A stretch of DNA of 29,188 nucleotides from DATLAN01 sp035527455 (GTDB taxonomy: Bacteria; Planctomycetota; Planctomycetia; Pirellulales; Thermoguttaceae). Position numbers and translations under genes: made by a program. Of this stretch, positions 7,329 to 14,266 are shown in pieces; the stretch's first letter is position 1; each line of letters opens with the position of its first letter. Below the pieces are notes generated by a model. That model saw only the letters and a program-made list of their open reading frames with translations. It was not told where the DNA came from and ran no database searches. The stretch covers positions 1 to 29,188 of the forward strand of contig DATLAN010000073.1 of assembly GCA_035527455.1 (NCBI GenBank), in the 5' to 3' direction.

Positions 7329-8207
7329 ATGAGATGGACAACCGGCTTCGAGAAGATCGTGCGGCGGGATGAACCGTTGGCCATGCACACCTGGTTCCAA
7401 CTGGGTGGGCCGGCCGAGTTCTTCGCCGAGCCGAACGACGCGGATGAGCTGATCGCGCTGACGAAACGTTGCCATGAGGAAGGGGTTCCCGTCAGGATGC
7501 TCGGCAGCGGGTCGAACATCCTGGTCCGTGACGAGGGGGTCTCGGGACTGGTGGTGCGATTGGCGGCGCCCGCCTTCGCCGGGATCCGTGTCGAAGGCCA
7601 CTCGATCATCACCGGAGGAGGTTCGGCCCTGGGTCGCGTGATCACCACGGCCGTCCATCGGGGATTGGCAGGGCTGGAGACGCTGATCGGTATCCCGGGC
7701 ACGCTCGGCGGGGCACTCCACGGAAACGCCGGCACCCACGGCGACGACGTCGGACAATGGACCGCGGAGGCCACCGTGATTACCGACTCCGGCGAGGTCC
7801 TCACGCGAGGGCACGACGAGCTGGTCTTCGGATACCGCCAAAGCAGTCTCGACGACCTGGTCATCCTCGAAGCCACGTTGACGCTCGAAGAAGACGACCC
7901 GCAGCAGCTCGCCCGCAGGATGCAGAAGCACTGGATCGTCAAGAAGTCCGCTCAGCCGATGGGCCATCAGTCGGCCGGGTGCGTGTTTCGCAACCCCAGC
8001 GGCGCCAGTGCCGGGGAACTGATCGAAAACGCCGGGTTGAAAGGCACTCGGATCGGCGGGGCCGTGGTCAGCGACCGCCATGCCAACTTCATCGTCGCCG
8101 AGCCCGAGTGTACCAGCCAGGACGTGCTGCGGCTGATCGACCTGATCCACAGCCAGGTCCACGAGCGGCTGGGAATCGAACTGGAACGCGAACTGGAAGT
8201 CTGGTAA
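7329..8207 (+). CDS. murB: UDP-N-acetylenolpyruvoylglucosamine reductase MurB
   Basis: A flavoenzyme that reduces UDP-GlcNAc-enolpyruvate to UDP-MurNAc with NADPH. 292 residues, typical for type II MurB. The FAD-binding motifs are LGSGSNILV (about 58-66) and GIPGTLGGALHGNAG (about 121-135). FGYRQSS is near residue 167. The catalytic serine is probably in NPSGASAGELIE (about 222-233), and the C-terminal catalytic glutamate is in LERELEVW. ATG at 7329 is preceded by AGG at short spacing. It lies downstream of murC, whose substrate it makes, and upstream of ftsQ. The remnant of the dcw cluster is in the usual order. Confidence 0.95.
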   Translation: MRWTTGFEKIVRRDEPLAMHTWFQLGGPAEFFAEPNDADELIALTKRCHEEGVPVRMLGSGSNILVRDEGVSGLVVRLAAPAFAGIRVEGHSIITGGGSALGRVITTAVHRGLAGLETLIGIPGTLGGALHGNAGTHGDDVGQWTAEATVITDSGEVLTRGHDELVFGYRQSSLDDLVILEATLTLEEDDPQQLARRMQKHWIVKKSAQPMGHQSAGCVFRNPSGASAGELIENAGLKGTRIGGAVVSDRHANFIVAEPECTSQDVLRLIDLIHSQVHERLGIELERELEVW

Positions 8208-8251
8208 GCCGCTTGCGGCTTCGCCGGCCGTCTTCGGAAAGGGAAGTCCCC

Positions 8252-9139
8252 ATGGCCGCCCCCAAAAGGAAAAGGTTCCCTTCTTCTTCCGAACCGGGAC
8301 TGCGCAAGCTGATCAGGTTCCTTTGGGGGCCGGGCCGGACGGCGACGTTGATGGTGCTCTTGATCGCCGTGCTCCTGGGCGGTTGGTGCGCCGCGTGGAG
8401 CCGCGTGCGCGATTACGTCCTCTCGTCGGACGACTACACCGTCACGCCTGAGCAACTGGAAATCACGCCGCTGCCGAAGTGGATCCACAGCGACATTCCC
8501 GCCGAAGTCTTCCGCAACGCCAGCCTGGACGGACCGCTGTCGATCATGGACGACGATCTGACCAAGCGGATCGCCGAGGCGTTCGCGTCGCACCCGTGGG
8601 TGGCAAAGGTCCACCGGGTAACCAAGAGGCATCCGGCCTGCGTACAGGTCGAACTGGACTACCGCCGCCCCGTCTGCATGGTCCAACTCGCCGGCAGGTT
8701 GCTGCCGGTCGACGCGCGCGGCGTGCTGCTGCCGCCGGGTGATTTCTCGCCGGTCGAAATCAGCCGGTACCTCCGGCTGATCGACGTCCACACGACACCG
8801 ATGGGTACGGTCGGCGAATGCTGGGGCGACGCCCGGGTGATCGGCGGCGCGGCCGTCGCAGCCGCATTGGAGGACGTCCAAGAGGAACTGAACTTGTCTC
8901 ACATCGTGCCCTGCGACCCGTTGAGGGCCGGCTTCGCCGAAGAATGCACCTACACGCTGGTCACCCGCGGCGGCGCCAAGGTCTCCTGGGGCCGGGCGCC
9001 GGGCACCCGCGCTCCGGGCGAACCCACGCCGAAGGAAAAGATCGCCCGACTCAAGGAGTACGCCGCGAAACACGGAACGCTCGACGGTCGCGGTGCACCT
9101 CAGGAATTGGACGTCAACCTGATGAGCGCCTCTTCGTGA
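8252..9139 (+). CDS. ftsQ: FtsQ/DivIB-like cell division protein
   Basis: 295 residues. A basic cytoplasmic tail (MAAPKRKRFP) is followed by one membrane segment (about 31-48, TATLMVLLIAVLLGGW), then a periplasmic part. This contains a POTRA-like stretch ending in the signature HPWVAKVHRVTKRHPACVQV (about 114-133) and then LPVDARGVLLP, as in FtsQ. FtsQ links early and late divisome proteins and regulates septal peptidoglycan synthesis. The ATG at 8252 was chosen over the longer open frame because it gives the basic-tail/membrane topology and has a GGGAAG site. It follows murB by 44 bases, so co-transcription is likely. Planctomycetes lack FtsZ, so this protein must work in a non-standard divisome if the taxonomic guess is right. 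Confidence 0.82.
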   Translation: MAAPKRKRFPSSSEPGLRKLIRFLWGPGRTATLMVLLIAVLLGGWCAAWSRVRDYVLSSDDYTVTPEQLEITPLPKWIHSDIPAEVFRNASLDGPLSIMDDDLTKRIAEAFASHPWVAKVHRVTKRHPACVQVELDYRRPVCMVQLAGRLLPVDARGVLLPPGDFSPVEISRYLRLIDVHTTPMGTVGECWGDARVIGGAAVAAALEDVQEELNLSHIVPCDPLRAGFAEECTYTLVTRGGAKVSWGRAPGTRAPGEPTPKEKIARLKEYAAKHGTLDGRGAPQELDVNLMSASS

Positions 9140-9496
9140 CTTTGTCGGTCTCGACCTGGAAGCGGCGAGTCGAAAACGGGGACTGGTTCCGGCCTACTTC
9201 GCTACTTCGCTTGCTCCCGGCGCGAATGGGTACGAAACGTTCCACTGGAACAAAACGTACCTGCTCGCCGCAAGTCGAGGTAAGCCGGCGACTTCTCTCA
9301 CGCGTCGGCGAAAGACCGCTCGGAAACGTTCCAATCGGCTTGAACCGGCAAACCTTGCAGCTCTTCACCGGCCGGCTTGCTAAGCGCGTGATGGGCAACG
9401 ACTTCGACTCATCTCGTCGATCAACGGCCCGACCGGCACGCCGTTTGCCAATGCTCAGAGAACAGTCCTAGAGGAACTCCGTGGGGAGAACCAAGG
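9140..9496. other. gene-free gap with a lone REP unit and a hairpin
   Basis: No credible gene. A diverged single copy of the GGGGACTGGYTCC unit is at 9171-9192. A broken stem lies at 9229-9261: GGTACG and CGTACC outside, GTTCC-ACT-GGAAC inside. The rest shows no clear signal. Confidence 0.55.
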
Positions 9497-9883
9497 ATGG
9501 CCGTACTGACAAGACCCGAAGTGTTGGTGATCACCATGGATCACCACGTCGATCCGGTGCTCGAGCGTTTTGCTTCCAGCGCGGGTTGGCTGCTGGCGAT
9601 CCGGCCGGCTCGAGGAGAGCTGCTCCGTCGCCTGCGGCGCTGCCCGCCGCAAACGCTGCTGTTCTGGCTTTCGGCGCTGGAGGGGCTTGACGAGTCGATC
9701 GCGTTGATCGCGACGGTGCGCCAGCGCGTGCCGGAGATTCCGCGGATTGCCTTGGGACTTTGGCCGGACGACGAGCTGGAAACGGCCGTGCGTGCGGCGG
9801 GGGCCAACGTCTACGTGCAAGGAGAAAACGAGATCGACGGCCTGCAAGAGGCGATGGCGGCCGTGCGGCGCTTGCCCCGGTGA
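9497..9883 (+). CDS. small receiver-like protein of unknown function
   Basis: 128 residues, no signal peptide or membrane segment. The alternation of hydrophobic strands (VLVITMD, TLLFWLSAL, PRIALGLW, ANVYVQG) and helices is like a response-regulator receiver domain, but the phospho-acceptor position after the third strand reads LSALEG with no aspartate. If it has that fold it is probably a pseudo-receiver. The start is supported by GGGGAG 8 bases upstream. The pilin-like gene follows on the same strand after a 213-base gap that contains a 22-bp inverted repeat. Assignment to a family is tentative. Confidence 0.6.
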   Translation: MAVLTRPEVLVITMDHHVDPVLERFASSAGWLLAIRPARGELLRRLRRCPPQTLLFWLSALEGLDESIALIATVRQRVPEIPRIALGLWPDDELETAVRAAGANVYVQGENEIDGLQEAMAAVRRLPR

Positions 9884-9995
9884 AACGACGATTGGCCACT
9901 ACCGGCACTACCCAACAACCCTCCCCTCCCCGATCCCGCAAGGGGTCGGTGGGAACAAGGAGAACTCTCCGCCGGTCGGTGGCCAATCGTCGCTT
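9884..9995. repeat. long inverted repeat directly after a stop codon
   Basis: The left arm 9884-9905 starts at the first base after the TGA; the right arm is 9972-9995. The core CGACGATTGGCCAC / GTGGCCAATCGTCG is a perfect 14-bp match. Inside, CCGATCCC-GCAA-GGGGTCGG forms an 8-bp stem (one G-T pair) capped by a GNRA-type loop. It could end or attenuate transcription before the pilin-like gene; no T-run follows. Confidence 0.7.
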
Positions 9996-10096
9996 TGCCG
10001 GGGATGCGTCCCGCGGCAGCGCAGGGATCGAACGAGACACGAATTCCCGATTCGACGAACTCATGGAACTACCCACCAACGCAAGGAGATGAACCG

Positions 10097-10783
10097 ATGA
10101 TTGGCAGAATGACGATGAAGAGACTCTGGAGGGATCAAGACGGTGCGATCCTCTCGGCGGAACTGGTGCTGTTGATGACCGTCTTGGGGATCGGCACCGT
10201 AGTCGGCGTCAAGACGCTGGGCAACTCCGTCGTCACGGAATTGTCCGACGTGGCCGGCGCCATCGGGTCGCTGGACCAGAGCTACTCCTTCTCGGGAACG
10301 CGGCTCGATGACAACTGCGCCTGGACCGACGGATCGGCCTACGAGGATGAGCACGATGCAGAAGCCGTCGTCGAGGTCTGTACCACGGCCACCGCCGATG
10401 AAGACGAAGGCGACGTCGAAGAAGACCTTGACGATGATGAAGGACACCTCTGGGGACATCCTCAAGGACACTGGCAGCACGACGGCAAGAAATGGAATTG
10501 GGACGGTGATCGCGAAGATCGCGAGGAAGACGATTGCGACGACTGCCGTGACAAAGACCGTGTGGCTCCCGACCGGCATCCGTCTGGCGACCGTGTCCGT
10601 GACGACGACGGTGACCGTGACCGTGACGACGACCGTGTCCGTGACGACGACCGTGTCCGTGACAACGACCGTGTCCGTGACGATGACGGTGACCGGCACG
10701 ATGACGGTGACCGGCACGATGACGGTGATCGTGACCGCGATCGGTCCGACAAGCCGCGTGACCACGGCGACCGGAGGGACTAA
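10097..10783 (+). CDS. Flp-pilin-like membrane protein with Asp/Arg repeat tail
   Basis: 228 residues. The N-terminal part has a short basic leader (MKRLWRDQDG), then AILSAELVLLMTVLGIGTVV, a hydrophobic helix of the class III/IVb pilin kind with the Glu five residues after the putative processing Gly (G-AILSAE). Next comes VVTELSDVAGAIGSLDQSYS, typical of short planctomycete Flp-like proteins. Those usually end shortly after a Cys/Asp-rich segment, which here is residues 70-95. From about residue 100 the chain is first very acidic, then His/Trp/Gly-rich (120-136), then a repeat of DRVRDDD and DGDRHDD units to the end (about 163-228). The DNA of the tail is an 18-bp tandem repeat. ATG 10097 has AAGGAG 8 bases upstream. 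Likely membrane-anchored and surface-exposed; function of the tail unknown. Confidence 0.75.
   Translation: MIGRMTMKRLWRDQDGAILSAELVLLMTVLGIGTVVGVKTLGNSVVTELSDVAGAIGSLDQSYSFSGTRLDDNCAWTDGSAYEDEHDAEAVVEVCTTATADEDEGDVEEDLDDDEGHLWGHPQGHWQHDGKKWNWDGDREDREEDDCDDCRDKDRVAPDRHPSGDRVRDDDGDRDRDDDRVRDDDRVRDNDRVRDDDGDRHDDGDRHDDGDRDRDRSDKPRDHGDRRD
10588..10746 (+). repeat. 18-bp tandem repeats inside the pilin-like gene
   Basis: Units close to GACGACCGTGTCCGTGAC, then GATGACGGTGACCGGCAC, repeat in frame and encode the Asp/Arg tail. Unit length is a multiple of three, so gain or loss of units would change tail length without a frameshift. Confidence 0.85.
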
Positions 10784-10790
10784 GACCTCA

Positions 10791-10880
10791 TGTCGCAACT
10801 TCTGCGCACGGTGTGCGCGACGTGACCGGTTGTGAAAGAACCGTTTAGCGGGCGGGCTTGCCCGCCGTTTGGTTCCGGCC
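10791..10880 (+). repeat. long two-hairpin 3' element, copy 2
   Basis: It starts 7 bases after the pilin stop codon. Hairpin 1 is TGCGCAC-GGT-GTGCGCG (10802-10818). Then come GACGTGACC and TTGTGA, and the GTTTAGCGGGCGGGC core at 10843-10869. It aligns with 3361-3455 (minus strand) through both hairpins and the linker, ending at CCGTTTGGTT.CGGC. Confidence 0.8.
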
Positions 10881-10939
10881 AAACGCCGCGTTAAGTTACA
10901 CAGTCGTCGGAAGTCGCTTCGAACGAGGCCAGTTTCGTC

Positions 10940-11035
10940 AGGAGGGGTTCAGGGTTCAGCACTTGGATTCAACGTTGATCTCAAGATCCTGAACCCCGAA
11001 CCCTGAACCCCTTCCACTGAACCTTGAACCCTCCT
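10940..11035. repeat. GGGTTCAGGGTTCAG inverted repeat
   Basis: The arms AGGAGGGGTTCAGGGTTCAG (10940-10959) and CTGAACCTTGAACCCTCCT (11017-11035) are near-perfect inverse copies. A third, direct-oriented CTGAACCCCGAACCCTGAAC lies between them from 10989. It could be a mobile palindrome; no coding content. Confidence 0.75.
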
Positions 11036-11543
11036 CCCACTGCTCTGCGGCTATGCCTGTCCCACGCAGCCGGGTAGTGGTGCGACTGTCGGTTAATGTC
11101 AGGCAGCGAATATTCAAACGAGCTACATCGTCGCCGTGCGGCGGCCGACATTTATCGGTAGTCGCACCACTACTTGGCTGGTTTGGCTTGACGCTGCGGG
11201 GATCGCCCGTTTTGTTGACCACTTGGACAAATGCTTCACCGGCCGAACAATTCCCGCGGGCGGAAGGCGTCGCCCTAACCATTTTCCTGCAAACGACTTG
11301 CGCCCCAACCCACTCGGCCAGCCATTGCGATCGTGCCGCGCCCGGCGCTCGCCACTGACGACGCGGCACGTCGGCCGAGCCCGCTTTTTCCGTCTTGTCA
11401 GCCGACCTGTTAGTCGATACATTTATTCGTTGCCAGACCATTGTGCATTGCCGGCTGGACAATACCCCCACCAAGGGGAGGCGACCTTTTGCAGAGGTGG
11501 ATTCGGAACGGGAAGCCGGCGCCCATTTGACCGAACTTACTCA
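11036..11543. other. gene-free region upstream of tRNA-Cys with a 34-nt inverted repeat
   Basis: No convincing gene in about 500 bases. Imperfect arms lie at 11067-11100 and 11147-11180 (about 28 of 34 matching, core GTAGTGGTGCGACT), around a 46-base centre containing AATATT. Apart from a promoter-like pair at 11395-11423 I see nothing else. It may be a dead mobile element or a former gene remnant. Confidence 0.55.
11395..11423 (+). promoter_or_regulatory. candidate promoter for tRNA-Cys and oleC
   Basis: TTGTCA (11395-11400), a 17-base spacer and TACATT (11418-11423) lie about 120 bases before the tRNA in the correct orientation. Five and four of six bases match the sigma70 consensus. Confidence 0.35.
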
Positions 11544-11616
11544 GGCGCCGTAGCCAAGCGGCTAAGGCAGCGGATTGCAAATCCGTTATTCGCCGGTTCG
11601 AATCCGGCCGGCGCCT
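11544..11616 (+). tRNA. tRNA-Cys (anticodon GCA)
   Basis: A complete cloverleaf of 73 bases. The acceptor arms GGCGCCG (11544-11550) and CGGCGCC (11609-11615) pair perfectly. The D arm is GCC-AAGCGGCTAA-GGC. The anticodon stem GCGGA/TCCGT holds loop TTGCAAA with anticodon GCA. The T arm is GCCGG-TTCGAAT-CCGGC. The discriminator base is T (U73), as expected for cysteine tRNA. The CCA end is not encoded. The next gene begins at the second base after it. Confidence 0.97.
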
Positions 11617-11617
11617 C

Positions 11618-13327
11618 TTGGATCGGAGAATCGCTCTGACGCACCATACGGTCAACGTCGCTGCGCGGTTGATGGCGATGGCAGAGGAGAGGCCCGAGGC
11701 CGTGGCGGTGGCTGAGCCCTTGGACTATGGGTCCGACGGCAAGCGGCGGTATCGGCAAATCTGCTTTCGCCATCTCGATCAGGACAGCGACCGCATTGCC
11801 CGGGGATTGCGCGAGATGGGCGTCGAGCCGGGCACGCGGCTGGCGCTGCTGGTGCGGCCGGGGATCGATTTCATGGCGCTGGTCTTCGGGCTGTTGAAGT
11901 CCGGGGCGGTTTCGATCCTGATCGATCCGGGCATGGGACGGCGGAACCTGATCCGGTGTCTGACCGAAGCCGAGCCGGAGGGCTTCGTGGCCATTCCGCG
12001 GGTGCACGCGATTCGCACGCTCTTGCGCTGTCGTTTCCGCAAGGCACGGTTCAACGTGACCGTCGGGCGGCGGCTGTTTTGGGGCGGCGTGACCTTGGAA
12101 CAGCTTCGCGGCGGGCGGTGGAACGGACCCGAACTGGCCCGCACGGCGGCCGACGATCCGGCCGCGATCATCTTCACCACCGGCAGCACGGGCCCGCCGA
12201 AGGGCGTGCTGTACCGTCACGGCAATTTCGACGCCCAGGTGGAACAGATTCGCGATTTCTACGGGATCCGGCCCGGCGAGATCGATCTGCCCGGCTTCCC
12301 GCTGTTCGGGCTGTTCAACTGTGCGATGGGCGCGACCGCGGTGATTCCCGACATGGACCCGTCGCGGCCCGCCCGGGTCGATCCGGCGAAGTTCATCGAG
12401 GCGATCGAGGACTGGAAGGTCACCCAGACGTTCGGCTCTCCGGCCATTTTCGATCGGGTGGGCCGCTACTGTCGGGAGCACGGGATTCGGTTGCCCACGG
12501 TGCGTCGGGTGCTCTCGGCCGGCGCGCCCGTTCCGGTCGACGTGCTTTCGAGGATGAAGGATGCGATCCACGCCGAGGGCGACGTCCACACGCCGTACGG
12601 GGCCACCGAAGCCCTGCCGGTTGCGTCGATCGCCGCCAGCGAGGTCCTCGGCAAGACGGCGGAAAAAACCCGACGGGGAGCGGGCGTGTGCGTCGGCCGC
12701 AAGTTCCCGGGCATCCGGTGGAAGGTGATCCGCATCGTCGACGGCCCGATTGCCTCGCTCGGTGAAGTCGAGGAGTTGCCTTCCGGGGAGATCGGCGAAT
12801 TGATCGTCCACGGCCCGGTCGTCACTCGGCAGTACGTCACCCGCGTGGAAGCGAACGCCGTGGGCAAGATCCGCGACGGGTCGTCCGTTTGGCACCGGAT
12901 GGGTGACTCGGGGTATTTCGACAACCGAGATCGGTTCTGGTTTTGCGGGCGGGTGGCCCACCGGGTGCTGACGGCCGAGGGGCCGATGTACCCGGTCTGC
13001 TGCGAGGCGATTTTCAACCAGCACCCGTACATCTTCCGCAGCGCGTTGGTGGGCGTGGGACCGCCGCCAAGGCAACGGCCGGTGATCGTGTTGGAACCCG
13101 AGAAGGATTGGATGCCGCACAACAGGAAGGATCGCAAGGCCCTGTTGGCCCACGCGCGCCAACTGGGTCAGGCCAACCCGCTGACCGAGAAGATCCGGCA
13201 TTTCCTGCTGCACCGGGCGTTTCCCGTCGACGTCCGCCACAACGCCAAGATCTTCCGCGAGAAACTGGCCGTCTGGGCGGCGAGAAGGATTCCCGCGGCC
13301 CGGGGAACTGAGGGTGGCACGCCCTGA
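11618..13327 (+). CDS. oleC: OleC-like acyl ligase (olefin beta-lactone synthetase family)
   Basis: An ANL-superfamily adenylating enzyme of about 569 residues. Motifs: FTTGSTGPPKGVLYRHGNF (about 186-204, ATP loop), then DLPGFPLFGLF and VIPDMDPSRPA, which are strongly OleC-like; YGATEALPV (adenine binding), HRMGDSGYFD with WFCGR (hinge), and NAKIFREKLAVW near the end with the C-terminal lysine. OleC turns 2-alkyl-3-hydroxy acids into beta-lactones during long-chain olefin synthesis. The other ole genes are not here. The start is uncertain: no ATG fits, and homologous sequence (VNVAARL, residues 12-18) lies before the first ATG, so TTG 11618, one base after the tRNA, is the best choice; no ribosome site precedes it. 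The last codons GGTP and the stop come from a palindrome. Confidence 0.8.
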   Translation: MDRRIALTHHTVNVAARLMAMAEERPEAVAVAEPLDYGSDGKRRYRQICFRHLDQDSDRIARGLREMGVEPGTRLALLVRPGIDFMALVFGLLKSGAVSILIDPGMGRRNLIRCLTEAEPEGFVAIPRVHAIRTLLRCRFRKARFNVTVGRRLFWGGVTLEQLRGGRWNGPELARTAADDPAAIIFTTGSTGPPKGVLYRHGNFDAQVEQIRDFYGIRPGEIDLPGFPLFGLFNCAMGATAVIPDMDPSRPARVDPAKFIEAIEDWKVTQTFGSPAIFDRVGRYCREHGIRLPTVRRVLSAGAPVPVDVLSRMKDAIHAEGDVHTPYGATEALPVASIAASEVLGKTAEKTRRGAGVCVGRKFPGIRWKVIRIVDGPIASLGEVEELPSGEIGELIVHGPVVTRQYVTRVEANAVGKIRDGSSVWHRMGDSGYFDNRDRFWFCGRVAHRVLTAEGPMYPVCCEAIFNQHPYIFRSALVGVGPPPRQRPVIVLEPEKDWMPHNRKDRKALLAHARQLGQANPLTEKIRHFLLHRAFPVDVRHNAKIFREKLAVWAARRIPAARGTEGGTP

Positions 13328-13388
13328 GGAACGAAGGGCGTGTGGAAAACAGGTCGAACACGCCCTTCGTTCCTCAGGGCGTGCCACC
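13312..13388. repeat. GGTGGCACGCCCTGAGG palindrome, copy 2
   Basis: Arms at 13312-13342 and 13359-13388 are almost perfect over 30 bases around a 16-base loop. It overlaps the oleC 3' end: the TGA in CCCTGAGG is the oleC stop codon. Confidence 0.95.
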
Positions 13389-13423
13389 GATTGACCGGGC
13401 TATCCTGCTTGCAGCCCGTCTTC

Positions 13424-13912
13424 TCACGCCAGCGCGTCCAGTCCGATTGCGTCGGGGGCCGATTGGATCAACGCGAACTTCTCGACCCAGTCGAGCCGGT
13501 TCAACAGCGGGCCGAGTTGGCGTCCGGCGGCCGGCGAGTCCTCGGAATCGGTCATGGTGCGCTGGGTCCGCTCGATTTTGCGGGCGTAGAACTCCAGCAG
13601 GTCGATCGATTCGTCGCCTTCCACGCCTTCGATGTCGAGGTCGTGACGGATCGCCGCCAGTCGTTGGAGTTCTTCTTCCGAGATAGTGCCGGCGTCGTAC
13701 AGCCGCTGGGTCATCTCTGAGAACTCCGTCGGGGAGATGTCGGTCACGTCGTACCGGGAGAGGATTTCGGCCAGCGCGGCGACGGGTCTCTCGGATGAGG
13801 CGGCCCGTTCGGAGTTTTCCGGCGATCGACCGGCGGCCGTTTCGACCGTCTCTCCTCCGCGGCCGAACGCCGCCAGATCGCGATAGCCGGCGAAGATGTT
13901 CCTGATTTGCAT
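13424..13912 (-). CDS. small soluble protein of unknown function
   Basis: 162 residues, no signal peptide or membrane segment. The N-terminal part (about 1-45) is low complexity; the central part (DVTDISPTEFSEMTQRLYDA, then GTISEEELQRLAAIRHDLDI) looks helical and EF-hand-like in spacing but lacks calcium-binding loops. The C-terminal part has a further helix (LLEFYARKIERTQR). The ATG at 13912 was chosen over the frame to 14059 because AAGGAG lies 9 bases before it. I do not recognise the family. It is convergent with oleC, from which a palindrome separates it. Confidence 0.6.
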   Translation of the reverse strand: MQIRNIFAGYRDLAAFGRGGETVETAAGRSPENSERAASSERPVAALAEILSRYDVTDISPTEFSEMTQRLYDAGTISEEELQRLAAIRHDLDIEGVEGDESIDLLEFYARKIERTQRTMTDSEDSPAAGRQLGPLLNRLDWVEKFALIQSAPDAIGLDALA

Positions 13913-14236
13913 GGTTGGGACTCCTTGGCTTGGCCTGTGAATGACCGCTGGTTTGGCGTTGCGCGGGTGCCTCCGGGGACGGGGGCCGCGGCGATGCTTT
14001 GCAAACCATGCGCCGGAGCGGGTCGTTGGGGAGAAGATGTCTCGGAGCAACGACTGCAAGTCCTCTGGAGCGAATACGTTACGTCAACGAGTCCTCTTCG
14101 GGAACAATTCGGGAATCGAGGACGCCGGTTGCCACCGATGCGCCGTTTCTGCCGGCGGGATGCGCGAGAATGGCCGATCGGCACAAAGCCGCGACCGGTG
14201 GTCGCGCCGATGGAACGCGAAGAATCGCCCGGCGTT
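13913..14236. other. gap with left arm of a GCGACCGGTGGTCGC palindrome
   Basis: About 320 bases without a credible gene, upstream of the small protein gene on the minus strand. Apart from the palindrome arm at 14183-14208 I see no structure. Confidence 0.5.
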
Positions 14237-14266
14237 TCAGGGCGCGACCACCGGTCGCGGCTTTGT
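14183..14266. repeat. GCGACCGGTGGTCGC palindrome, copy 1
   Basis: Perfect 26-bp inverted arms (14183-14208 and 14241-14266) each contain a small self-pairing core GCGACC-GGT-GGTCGC. The right arm lies inside the trmB reading frame and encodes its last residues. Related copies are at 25905-26010. Confidence 0.93.

Noticed and set aside
6729..8162. Minus-strand open frame of 477 codons
   Set aside because: It runs antisense through murC, the repeat cluster and murB, and its middle is translated repeat.
10061..10882. Minus-strand Val/Thr-rich open frame and plus-strand Thr/Val frame over the pilin-like gene
   Set aside because: These are the other readings of the 18-bp repeat. Only the chosen frame has a ribosome site and a pilin-like N-terminus.
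11537..13387. Minus-strand open frame of 616 codons
   Set aside because: Antisense to tRNA-Cys and oleC; the OleC motifs are unmistakable on the plus strand, and the frame begins in a palindrome.
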